This document shows positions 1 through 6,973 of a stretch of 6,973 nt of DNA, piece by piece. The stretch is from NCBI GenBank assembly GCA_021767525.1, contig JAASTF010000159.1:1-6973 (forward strand). Direction: 5' to 3'. Every line of letters begins with the position of its first letter. The stretch's first letter is position 1. A program made the translations under genes and the position numbers. Source of the DNA: Paracoccaceae bacterium (GTDB lineage: Bacteria; Pseudomonadota; Alphaproteobacteria; Rhodobacterales; Rhodobacteraceae). Below the pieces are notes generated by a model. It saw only the letters and a list, made by a program, of their open reading frames with translations. It ran no database searches and was not told the origin of the DNA.

Positions 1-11
1 GGAGCAAGCAC

Positions 12-1766
<1,755 letters not shown>

Positions 1767-1770
1767 GGCG

Positions 1771-1853
1771 CCGATTTCTTGAAACAAGAAATCGGGTCGG
1801 CTTTTGTTGGAAAAAGCCGACCCGGTCCAAGACAAAAGGTCCGGCTGCGGACC
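1771..1853 (+). other. Three tandem hairpins in the ilvB-ilvN spacer
   Basis: Three perfect inverted repeats lie end to end between the two genes. Hairpin 1 is 1771-1795 (11-bp stem, AAA loop). Hairpin 2 is 1794-1823 (12-bp stem GGGTCGGCTTTT with its complement, 6-nt loop). Hairpin 3 is 1838-1853 (GGTCCG, loop GCTG, CGGACC). Hairpins 1 and 2 share two bases, so they cannot both form at full length. A second GGTCC at 1824-1828 could compete for the 3' arm of hairpin 3. No stem is followed by a T-run, so they do not look like plain terminators. They could slow or attenuate read-through, protect mRNA ends to set the ratio of large to small subunit, or be a repeated palindromic element. The structure is seen; the role is inference. 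Confidence 0.75.
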
Positions 1854-1872
1854 GAAGCGAGGGATATCCATC

Positions 1873-2433
1873 ATGTCCGCACTGAAAATCAAAAAAGGCT
1901 CGTCCAAGCATTCGGCCTATAACCTGCGTCCGAACTTTTCCGACACGCAGGAACGCCACACATTGGCGGTGATCGTCGATAACGAGGCGGGCGTGCTGGC
2001 GCGGGTGATCGGGCTGTTTTCGGCCCGGGGCTACAACATCGAAAGCCTGACCGTGGCCGAGGTCGACCATGCCGGTGGCCTAAGCCGCATCACCGTTGTC
2101 ACCACCGGCACGCCGCAGGTGATTGAACAAATCAAGGCGCAGCTGGGCCGCATCGTGCCCGTGCACGAGGTGCATGATCTGACCGTCGAAGGGCCCAGCG
2201 TGGAACGCGAACTGGCGCTGCTCAAGGTCGCGGGCGAAGGCGACAAACGGGTCGAGGCGCTGCGCCTGGCCGATATCTTCCGCGCGAACGTGGTCGACAG
2301 CACGCTGGAAAGCTTCGTTTTCGAGATTACCGGCACGCCGGAAAAAATTGACGCCTTTGCCGACCTGATGCGCCCGCTGGGTCTTTTGGAAGTGGCGCGC
2401 ACGGGCGTGGCGGCCCTGTCGCGCGGCGCCTGA
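1873..2433 (+). CDS. ilvN: Acetolactate synthase, small regulatory subunit
   Basis: This subunit binds the large subunit, raises its activity and confers feedback inhibition by valine. The protein has 186 residues. A short basic N-terminal tail (1-28) is followed by the ACT domain (about 29-104), with NEAGVLARVIGLFS and GYNIESLTV. These match the E. coli IlvH valine-site segment (Asn11, Gly14 and Asn29 correspond to Asn37, Gly40 and Asn55 here), so valine sensing looks intact. The C-terminal domain (about 108-180) carries VERELALLKV. The start ATG 1873 is chosen because GAGGG at 1859-1863 is a suitable ribosome binding site and the family homology begins just inside. The frame stays open upstream to a TTG at 1804, but that stretch is hairpin sequence. 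It is very likely cotranscribed with ilvB. Equivalent name: ilvH. Confidence 0.96.
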   Translation: MSALKIKKGSSKHSAYNLRPNFSDTQERHTLAVIVDNEAGVLARVIGLFSARGYNIESLTVAEVDHAGGLSRITVVTTGTPQVIEQIKAQLGRIVPVHEVHDLTVEGPSVERELALLKVAGEGDKRVEALRLADIFRANVVDSTLESFVFEITGTPEKIDAFADLMRPLGLLEVARTGVAALSRGA

Positions 2434-2455
2434 GACGCGCCGCGCCAGGTTTCTA

Positions 2456-2806
2456 TCACATCGCCGAAAGGCGTTTCGGCTGAAGCGGTGCAACTGGCCC
2501 CGCTTGGCCCCGGGTTTTCGAAAAGCTCAGAACCTTTGCGCCGGTCGCGGCGCGGCTTTCTGCCTGTTCGCCCGCCGCTTTCAGGTTGTCCGGCAGATCG
2601 CGAAACCGCTCTTGCTCGACCAGAACCAGGTCGTGCGCGATGCGCATGCGACGCGTTTGTACCGAGCGGAACTTGACAAGGTCGCCCGCCTCAAGCCGCG
2701 GAGCGGGCCCCTCTTGCGCCTGAAAAAAGGCAAGATCACCGTGGTCTTCACACCATATGACGGACTTTCGGCAATCAGCCGAGCACCAAAGCACTACCCC
2801 ATACAT
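2456..2806 (-). CDS. Small protein of unknown function
   Basis: I do not recognise the family with certainty. The frame encodes 116 residues. Residues about 15-80 look like a folded domain, with the aromatic/acidic stretch VIWCEDHGDLAFF followed by GDLVKFRSV and the basic-then-acidic helix RRMRIAHDLVLVEQERF. The last 35 residues are Ala/Pro/Lys rich and probably disordered. There is no signal peptide or membrane segment. The start ATG at 2804-2806 is supported by AGGGG eight bases upstream on the minus strand. The frame was judged real because it fills an otherwise empty stretch, has a good ribosome binding site and a plausible protein composition, and no competing plus-strand gene fits. The gene converges with ilvN, 22 bp apart, and diverges from the XRE regulator, so it may share control sequences with the latter. 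Confidence 0.68.
   Translation of the reverse strand: MYGVVLWCSADCRKSVIWCEDHGDLAFFQAQEGPAPRLEAGDLVKFRSVQTRRMRIAHDLVLVEQERFRDLPDNLKAAGEQAESRAATGAKVLSFSKTRGQAGPVAPLQPKRLSAM
2463..2480. terminator. Compact hairpin downstream of ilvN, possible terminator
   Basis: A perfect 7-bp stem GCCGAAA / TTTCGGC encloses the loop GGCG, starting 30 bp after the ilvN stop. It is inside the 3' end of the convergent small gene. No strong T-run follows on either strand, so termination is only a possibility; it could equally be an mRNA 3'-end stabiliser for the ilv transcript. Confidence 0.4.
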
Positions 2807-2896
2807 TGGTCATTCCCCTGTAGTCTTCCCCAACCTCCGTATATTGGCGAAACAAGCTGCGGCAGAATATGGTAAAGGCCGCACCGAACTGACTGC

Positions 2897-2909
2897 ATTT
2901 GTGACAAAT
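2897..2909. promoter_or_regulatory. Perfect 13-bp palindrome, candidate operator
   Basis: ATTTGT and ACAAAT surround a single central G. Allowing one extra T on the right arm, the symmetry extends to outer TGC and GCA. It sits midway between two divergent genes, upstream of the XRE regulator. Size and symmetry suit a dimeric HTH protein, but no matching known site is assigned. Confidence 0.4.
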
Positions 2910-2920
2910 TGCATTTCAAC

Positions 2921-2947
2921 TGACGCCAAGTAGCGTCAAGTGCGTCA
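2921..2947. promoter_or_regulatory. TGACGC-N6-GCGTCA dyad plus third half-site
   Basis: TGACGC (2921-2926) and GCGTCA (2933-2938) form a perfect inverted repeat with a 6-bp spacer. A third GCGTCA (2942-2947) follows in direct orientation, nine bases from the second. The half-site resembles TGCGACA at 2999-3005 and at 3862-3868, the latter in front of the oxygenase gene. A shared binding protein is possible but unproven. Confidence 0.4.
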
Positions 2948-3001
2948 CGCTTTCGCATCAAAATTCGATTTAGTGGTGTGGAACTATACCTCAGGCTGTG
3001 C

Positions 3002-3030
3002 GACACTGTTAACGGGGAAAAAACGGTGTC
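3002..3030 (+). promoter_or_regulatory. Hairpin presenting the SD of the XRE gene in its loop
   Basis: GACACTGTT (3002-3010) can pair with AACGGTGTC (3022-3030), nine pairs including one G-U. The 11-nt loop contains GGGGA (3014-3018), the best ribosome binding site for the regulator gene, and the GTG 3026 start codon lies in the 3' stem. It may modulate translation initiation, or be a DNA operator dyad. Only the pairing is seen. Confidence 0.35.
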
Positions 3031-3850
3031 AGGCAACAGGATGAAGGGCAAGGCTCAATCTCGCTCACCGGCCGAGTTGCGCAGCGTCTTCGGCCAGAAC
3101 CTGCGGCTGCTGGCCGCCGATTATCCATCGGTGACCGCGCTATGCCGCAAGCTGGGCGTAAACCGCACGCAGTTCAATCGCTACCTGTCGGGCGAAAGCT
3201 TTCCCCGGCCCGATATCCTTGATCGGATCTGCACATTTTTCGACGTGGATGCCCGCGTTCTTCTGACCCCGCTTGTGGAATTGCGCGACGAAACGCTGGA
3301 TGTGCTGACCCATCCCTTCTTGCGCGATTGGCTGGGCCCCGAGGCGACGCTGGTGTCGGAAAGCCTGTTTCCATCGGGTTTTTACCGCTTTTCGCGGCGC
3401 GGCTTCATGGACGAGACGCGCTTTGTGCAGGGCCTGATCCTGGTGTCGCGCCGCGACGGGCAAACCTTTGTACGCGGGGTCGAGCCGCGCGAGGCGCTGC
3501 GCCAGCAGGGCCTGCCGGTGACACCGCTGATCCAGCGCGATTTCCGCGGGATTGTACTGCGCCAGGATGACGGGATTTCGATGCTAATCTCCCGCCGTGG
3601 CGGCAAGACGGCGACTTACAACTTTCTTGCCCCGGTCGCCTCGTACGAAAACAATTTCTACGAAGGCTACGCTGCGCGCGCCGTGCGCAGCCAGCCGGCC
3701 GGGCGGCGCTTTTCGCGCATGGTCTATGAACACCTGGGCAAGAACACCCGCGCGATCCTGCAGACGGCGCGCAACGCGGGCTATTGCCAGGCCGAGGCGC
3801 TGCTGGCCCACCACCTGCGCCTGCTGCGCGTCGACGAACCGCTGGCCTGA
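3026..3850 (+). CDS. XRE-family HTH transcriptional regulator
   Basis: This is a probable DNA-binding regulator of the adjacent oxygenase operon and/or itself. With GTG 3026 as start it has 274 residues. Residues about 18-80 form a Cro/XRE-type helix-turn-helix: SVTALCRKLGVNRTQFNRYL supplies the turn and recognition helix, followed by GESFPRPDILDRICTFFDVD. Residues about 90-274 are a long domain I do not recognise, without a zinc site, kinase or peptidase motif; it may sense a ligand or mediate dimerisation. GTG 3026 has GGGGA seven bases upstream. ATG 3041 (269 aa, weaker AGG) is an alternative, and GTG 2978 is less likely because it lacks a site and runs into the control region. The gene points toward the oxygenase gene 96 bp downstream. 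Confidence 0.88.
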   Translation: MSGNRMKGKAQSRSPAELRSVFGQNLRLLAADYPSVTALCRKLGVNRTQFNRYLSGESFPRPDILDRICTFFDVDARVLLTPLVELRDETLDVLTHPFLRDWLGPEATLVSESLFPSGFYRFSRRGFMDETRFVQGLILVSRRDGQTFVRGVEPREALRQQGLPVTPLIQRDFRGIVLRQDDGISMLISRRGGKTATYNFLAPVASYENNFYEGYAARAVRSQPAGRRFSRMVYEHLGKNTRAILQTARNAGYCQAEALLAHHLRLLRVDEPLA

Positions 3851-3860
3851 ACCCAGCCTT

Positions 3861-3894
3861 TTGCGACATTACCAGGTCGCAACCAAGCTATAGC
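3861..3894 (+). promoter_or_regulatory. TTGCGAC-N8-GTCGCAA dyad and possible promoter before the oxygenase gene
   Basis: A perfect inverted repeat with 7-bp arms occupies 3861-3867 and 3876-3882, with an 8-bp spacer. A -10-like TATAGC follows at 3889-3894, so the dyad would overlap the -35 region of a promoter for the oxygenase gene. It starts ten bases after the regulator's stop codon. No T-run follows, so an operator fits better than a terminator. The promoter assignment is weak. Confidence 0.45.
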
Positions 3895-3946
3895 CGAGGC
3901 CACGCGCGCCGTATCTTTCTTGCACATTGCATTGCAGGAGGCGCCG

Positions 3947-5101
3947 ATGATCTTGACGCAGCTTGATACGGTTCGCCGCTCGGTCGAGCAGGCCAACGGC
4001 TTGCCCAATGCCCATTACATCGATCCCACCGTCTATGACGAAGAACGCCAGGCGCTGCTTTTCTCGCAATGGGCGGGGTTGGCCGTGGCCGCGGACGTGC
4101 CGCAGCCGGGCGATGCGGTGCCGATCGATTTCCTTGGGATGCCCCTGCTCTTGTTGCGCGACAAGGAAGGCGCCGTGCGTGTCTTTCAGAACACCTGCCG
4201 CCATCGCGGCATGATCCTGGTCGAAGAGCCGCGCAAGATCGAGGGCGCGATCCGCTGCCCCTATCATTCCTGGTGCTATGCCACCGATGGCCGGCTGGTC
4301 AGCACGCCGCATGTGGGCGGCCCGGGGCAGAACACCCACGCGGCGGTCAACCGATCCGAGTTGGGCCTGGTCGAAATCCGCAGCCACGTCTGGTTCGATG
4401 TGGTCTGGATCAATGTCAGCGGCGACGCGCCGGCCTTTGACGTGGCGATGGCCGATGTGTTGGACCGCTGGCGCGAATTCGACAAGCCGTTGTATCACGG
4501 CGGCGCTGACAGCCGGTTCCAGCTGGAAGTGGCGAGCAACTGGAAACTGGCGGTCGAGAATTACTGCGAAAGCTATCACCTGCCCTGGGTGCATCCCGGG
4601 CTGAACAGCTATTCCCGGCTGGAAGACCATTACAACATCGAGAAACAGGGCGAGTATTCGGGCCAGGGCACGCTGGTCTATCGCCAGCTGCGCGACGAAA
4701 CCGGGAAGAGCTTTCCGGATTTCGACGGGCTGAGCGACAAATGGGATACGGCGGCGGAATACCTGGCGGTCTATCCCAACGTGCTGCTGGGTGTCCATCG
4801 CGACCATGCCTTCGCCATCATCCTGGTGCCGCAAGGACCGGAAAGAACGGTCGAGAACGTTCACCTGTATTACACGCAGCCCGATACCCACGAAGGGATG
4901 CGCGCGCGCAACACGCAGCTGTGGAAAACGGTGTTCGAGGAAGACATTTTCGTGGTCGAAGGGATGCAGCGCGGCCGCCACGCACCGCTGTTCGATGGCG
5001 GGCGGTTCAGCCCGGCGATGGACGGGCCCACCCATTGCTTTCACGACTGGGTGGCCGCAAAGATCGAGGCGCACAGAGCTAGCGCCCGCGCGGCGGAATG
5101 A
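3947..5101 (+). CDS. Rieske non-heme iron oxygenase, alpha subunit
   Basis: This is a terminal oxygenase of the ring-hydroxylating/N-demethylating Rieske family. It uses O2 and electrons from a separate reductase to hydroxylate a substrate; N-methyl substrates would be demethylated with release of formaldehyde. It has 384 residues. The Rieske [2Fe-2S] domain (about 40-145) has ligands Cys84-X-His86 and Cys104-X2-His107. The catalytic domain (about 190-375) contains NWKLAVENYCESYHLPWVH, giving iron ligands His211 and His216, with Asp333 in EEDIF as the likely third. Glu208 occupies the inter-subunit bridging acid position, where carnitine oxygenase CntA has Glu and classical aromatic dioxygenases have Asp. 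ATG 3947 is preceded by AGGAGG at 3936-3941. It overlaps the next gene by ATGA. The substrate is unknown; a methylated amine is suggested by the convergent FAD/GcvT gene. Confidence 0.93.
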   Translation: MILTQLDTVRRSVEQANGLPNAHYIDPTVYDEERQALLFSQWAGLAVAADVPQPGDAVPIDFLGMPLLLLRDKEGAVRVFQNTCRHRGMILVEEPRKIEGAIRCPYHSWCYATDGRLVSTPHVGGPGQNTHAAVNRSELGLVEIRSHVWFDVVWINVSGDAPAFDVAMADVLDRWREFDKPLYHGGADSRFQLEVASNWKLAVENYCESYHLPWVHPGLNSYSRLEDHYNIEKQGEYSGQGTLVYRQLRDETGKSFPDFDGLSDKWDTAAEYLAVYPNVLLGVHRDHAFAIILVPQGPERTVENVHLYYTQPDTHEGMRARNTQLWKTVFEEDIFVVEGMQRGRHAPLFDGGRFSPAMDGPTHCFHDWVAAKIEAHRASARAAE

Positions 5102-5310
5102 ACGACCTTGACGCGCGCCTGCTGGCGGCACACGCACGCGACGACCGCGCGGCGCTGATGGGCCTTTACACCGAGGCCGGCGACACCGCCAACGAGTTGG
5201 AGGCCGCGTGGTTTTACCTGACCCATGCCTATGTCTTTGCGCTGGAGGCCGGCGCGCCCGAGGCGGCGCAGCTGCACGCCCGCCTGAAAGCTGCCGGGCG
5301 CGAAGAGTAG
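5098..5310 (+). CDS. 70-aa protein coupled to the oxygenase, function unknown
   Basis: This small, soluble, probably all-helical protein begins inside the oxygenase stop codon (ATGA, 5098-5101), so translation is very likely coupled and the two products may be needed in matched amounts. Residues 2-28 (LDARLLAAHARDDRAALMGL) and 35-67 (AWFYLTHAYVFALEAG, then a basic helix) look like two or three helices in a TPR-like helix pair. No metal-binding, redox or signal motif is present, so it is neither a ferredoxin nor a beta subunit of the usual SRPBCC/NTF2 type. It could be an assembly factor, adaptor or stabilising subunit of the oxygenase, but no function is assigned. The Ala-rich composition and codon use match its neighbours. 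Confidence 0.8.
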   Translation: MNDLDARLLAAHARDDRAALMGLYTEAGDTANELEAAWFYLTHAYVFALEAGAPEAAQLHARLKAAGREE

Positions 5311-5325
5311 ACGCGATCCGGCGGC

Positions 5326-5338
5326 GTGGCTGCGCCAC
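5326..5338 (+). other. Short hairpin after the 70-aa gene
   Basis: GTGGC-TGC-GCCAC is a perfect 5-bp stem 15 bp after the stop codon, ahead of the stronger hairpin at 5353-5371. It may contribute to 3'-end processing; by itself it is weak. Confidence 0.3.
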
Positions 5339-5352
5339 ACACTTTAGTTCTG

Positions 5353-5400
5353 TTGGGGGCTTTGCCCCCAAACCCCCAGGATATTTTTGGAGAGAGGAAA
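5353..5400. terminator. Hairpin and flanking element between convergent genes
   Basis: TTGGGGGC (5353-5360) pairs perfectly with GCCCCCAA (5364-5371) around a TTT loop. It is followed by a second C-tract, then CAGGATATTTTTGG and a purine-rich tail GAGAGAGGAAA. The T5 run starts 13 bases after the stem, so this is not a textbook intrinsic terminator, but its position between convergent genes fits transcription termination. From memory, GGGGGCTTTGCCCCC followed by an AGGATATTTTTGG-like segment recurs between genes in Rhodobacterales genomes, so it may belong to a repeat family; I cannot check that here. Confidence 0.6.
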
Positions 5401-5414
5401 CAGGCGCCCGGGGG

Positions 5415-6973
5415 TTACGCGCGCAGTCTTTCGCCCTGCGGATCGAAGGGTGGGTTTTGCAGGATGGTGGCGCCGTGCGGACGGCCCAGCAGCATGACCT
5501 GAACCCGGTCACCGGGTCGGGCGCCTTTGACGAAGCCCAGCGCCAGCGATTTGCCGACCGAATAGCCATAGGCGCCCGAGCTGACGCGCCCGATGCCTTG
5601 CCCGTTCTTGAAAATCGGCTCGCCGCCCGTGGCGTCGGCATTGCTGGCGGTCACCGCGTCGTGGTCGAGTTCCAGCAGGACTAGGGTTTCGCGGGCGGGC
5701 TTGGCCATCGCCGCCTCGACCGCGGATTTGTTCAGGAAACCCTTGTCCAGCTTGACCAGCCGCTCAAGCCCCACCTCTTGCGGCCAGTATTCGGGGCTGT
5801 ATTCGCGGCCCCAGCTGCCGTAACCCTTTTCGATGCGCAGGCTCATCAGCGCGCGGCTGCCCACCGGGCCTGCGCCCAGATCGCGGCCCGCATCGAGCAG
5901 CGCAGTATAAAGCGCCAGCTGGTCGGACTGGTCGCAATGCAGCTCCCACCCCAGATCGCCAGTGAAACTGACGCGCAGGGCGACCACGTCGATGCCGGCC
6001 ACGGTGATGCGCTGCGAGCGCATGAAGGGGAAATCGGGCGTGGCGAGCGAGGTATTGGTCAGCCGTTGCAGCAACTCGCGCGATTTGGGGCCGGCCACGT
6101 TGAAGCCGCACATCGTGTCGGTGACGCTGGTGAAACTTGTGCCCTCGGGCAGCGGCACGGCCTGGAAAAAGCGGCTGTGATAGCGTTCGGCCATGCCTGA
6201 ACTGACCACGAAAAAATCATCCTCGGCCAGGCGCGTTACCGTGGCGTCGCCGGCGATGCCGCCGCGCTTGCCGATCAGCGGCGTCAGGCAGGACCGGCCC
6301 ACCGCGCGGGGCATGCGGTTGGCGAAAACGGCGTTCAGCCAATCCTCGGCCCTCGGCCCCTGCACCCGGTATTTCGCGAAGTTCGAGATGTCGATGATGC
6401 CCGCCGCGTCGCGCAGCATCCGCGCCTCGCGGCCCACGCTGTTCCACCAGGGTTGGCGGGTGAAACCGGCGCTGTCTGGCGTATCGGCATCGAAATAAAG
6501 CGGGTGCTCCCAACCATAGTTCAGCCCCATCACCGCGCCCATATCCCGCTGCGCCTGATAGGCAGGACGGGTGCGCAAGGGGCGGCCGGCGGCGCGTTCT
6601 TCGCCCGGGTAGTGGATGGCGAAACGGTGGGCGTAGACATCGCGCACCTTGGCCTTGACGAAATCGCGGTTGTTGGCCCACAGGCCGAAACGCGCGATAT
6701 CCCAGGGGAACATGTCGTATTGCATTTCCCCTTCGACGATCCACTGCGCCACCATCAGCCCCATCCCCGCCGACTGGCTGAAGCCGGGGATGATGCCGCC
6801 GCACATGAAGTAATTGCGCAGCTCCGGCACTGGGCCGAGGATCACGTTACTGTCGGGCGACCAGATCATCGGACCGTTGATCACCCGTTTCACGCCTGCT
6901 TCGGCAGCCGCCGGAACGCGGTCCATCGCGCGCATGACGTTTTCCATGATCCGTTCCAGATCGTCGGGGAACA
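5415..6973 (-). CDS. FAD-dependent dehydrogenase with GcvT module (dimethylglycine/sarcosine dehydrogenase type), 5' end outside window
   Basis: Only the C-terminal 518 residues are visible; the frame is open to the right edge and full-length relatives run to about 800 residues. Such enzymes oxidise an N-methyl amine at FAD and pass the methyl-level carbon to tetrahydrofolate in the GcvT module. At the right edge is the end of the DAO-type FAD domain (about 6725-6890; GPVPELRNYFMCGG, then AQWIVEGE), followed by a linker region. The GCV_T fold lies at about 5750-6400, with GGIAGDATVTRLAEDDFFVV, whose Asp matches the conserved folate-site position, then VAGPKSRELL and SFTGDLGWELH. The GcvT C-terminal barrel is at about 5435-5690. 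It converges with the oxygenase operon, ending 104 bp from it. Exact substrate is uncertain: dimethylglycine, sarcosine or another methylated amine. Confidence 0.9.
   Translation of the reverse strand, partial: FPDDLERIMENVMRAMDRVPAAAEAGVKRVINGPMIWSPDSNVILGPVPELRNYFMCGGIIPGFSQSAGMGLMVAQWIVEGEMQYDMFPWDIARFGLWANNRDFVKAKVRDVYAHRFAIHYPGEERAAGRPLRTRPAYQAQRDMGAVMGLNYGWEHPLYFDADTPDSAGFTRQPWWNSVGREARMLRDAAGIIDISNFAKYRVQGPRAEDWLNAVFANRMPRAVGRSCLTPLIGKRGGIAGDATVTRLAEDDFFVVSSGMAERYHSRFFQAVPLPEGTSFTSVTDTMCGFNVAGPKSRELLQRLTNTSLATPDFPFMRSQRITVAGIDVVALRVSFTGDLGWELHCDQSDQLALYTALLDAGRDLGAGPVGSRALMSLRIEKGYGSWGREYSPEYWPQEVGLERLVKLDKGFLNKSAVEAAMAKPARETLVLLELDHDAVTASNADATGGEPIFKNGQGIGRVSSGAYGYSVGKSLALGFVKGARPGDRVQVMLLGRPHGATILQNPPFDPQGERLRA

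Larger units (their letters stand above)
2807..3025. promoter_or_regulatory. Divergent control region, rich in short repeats
   Basis: This 219-bp gap between the minus-strand small gene and the plus-strand regulator has no credible gene. It is more A/T-rich than its surroundings. It holds a 13-bp palindrome ATTTGT-G-ACAAAT at 2897-2909, framed by direct repeats of TGCATTT (2894-2900, 2910-2916) and AACTGAC (2887-2893, 2918-2924). Next comes an inverted repeat TGACGC-N6-GCGTCA at 2921-2938 with a further GCGTCA at 2942-2947. A weak -10-like TATACC lies at 2985-2990. Such density suggests operators for a DNA-binding protein, with the adjacent XRE regulator (autoregulation) the natural candidate. 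The repeats are seen; their function is inferred. Confidence 0.55.

Noticed and set aside
1804..1872. N-terminal extension of IlvN from TTG 1804
   Set aside because: The extension is hairpin sequence, begins in a stem, and lacks family similarity. ATG 1873 has a suitable ribosome binding site.
2488..2875. Plus-strand open frames of 62 and 123 codons downstream of ilvN
   Set aside because: They overlap the minus-strand 116-aa gene, lack a convincing ribosome binding site and have unlikely composition. The minus-strand frame is the better candidate.
2978..3025. N-terminal extension of the XRE regulator from GTG 2978
   Set aside because: There is no ribosome binding site before it, and the stretch contains promoter-like and dyad sequence. 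The HTH homology starts well after 3041.
3920..3946. Oxygenase start at TTG 3920
   Set aside because: The extension would translate the strong AGGAGG site at 3936-3941, which clearly serves ATG 3947.
3869..5641. A 590-codon open frame on the minus strand opposite the Rieske gene
   Set aside because: It overlaps the oxygenase, the 70-aa gene and the end of the FAD/GcvT gene, has low-complexity composition and shows no domain.

Overview
The window reads as a chromosomal segment of a Rhodobacterales (Roseobacter-group) alphaproteobacterium. The grounds are high G+C coding sequence with strong G/C third positions, an acetolactate synthase of alphaproteobacterial type, and an intergenic element of a kind I recall as common in Rhodobacterales. 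The taxonomic call is inference from sequence character, not from a search.

Left part (1-2433, + strand): the two acetolactate synthase genes, ilvB (large, ThDP/FAD catalytic subunit, 584 aa) and ilvN (small, ACT-domain valine-sensing subunit, 186 aa). Together they catalyse the first common step of branched-chain amino-acid synthesis. The 106-bp spacer between them holds three consecutive hairpins. ilvN converges on a minus-strand gene (2456-2806) for a small protein of unknown function, with a good ribosome binding site and a compact hairpin inside its 3' end.

Middle (2807-3946): a divergent intergenic region packed with short inverted and direct repeats, then a plus-strand XRE-type HTH regulator with a long uncharacterised C-terminal domain, then a 96-bp gap with another clean dyad.

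Right part (3947-6973): a Rieske non-heme iron oxygenase alpha subunit, translationally coupled (ATGA overlap) to a 70-residue helical protein of unknown function. A hairpin-bearing intergenic repeat follows. Convergent to it is the 3' part of a large FAD-dependent dehydrogenase fused to a GcvT (aminomethyltransferase-like) module, of the dimethylglycine/sarcosine dehydrogenase type, cut by the right edge.

The right part is plausibly a small catabolic locus for a methylated or quaternary amine. The oxygenase would remove one N-methyl group as formaldehyde, the FAD/GcvT enzyme would remove further methyl groups onto tetrahydrofolate, and the XRE protein would control expression. The substrate cannot be read from the sequence, and no reductase partner for the oxygenase lies in the window. 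The least described items are the coupled 70-aa protein, the minus-strand hypothetical protein and the repeat-rich control regions around the XRE gene.
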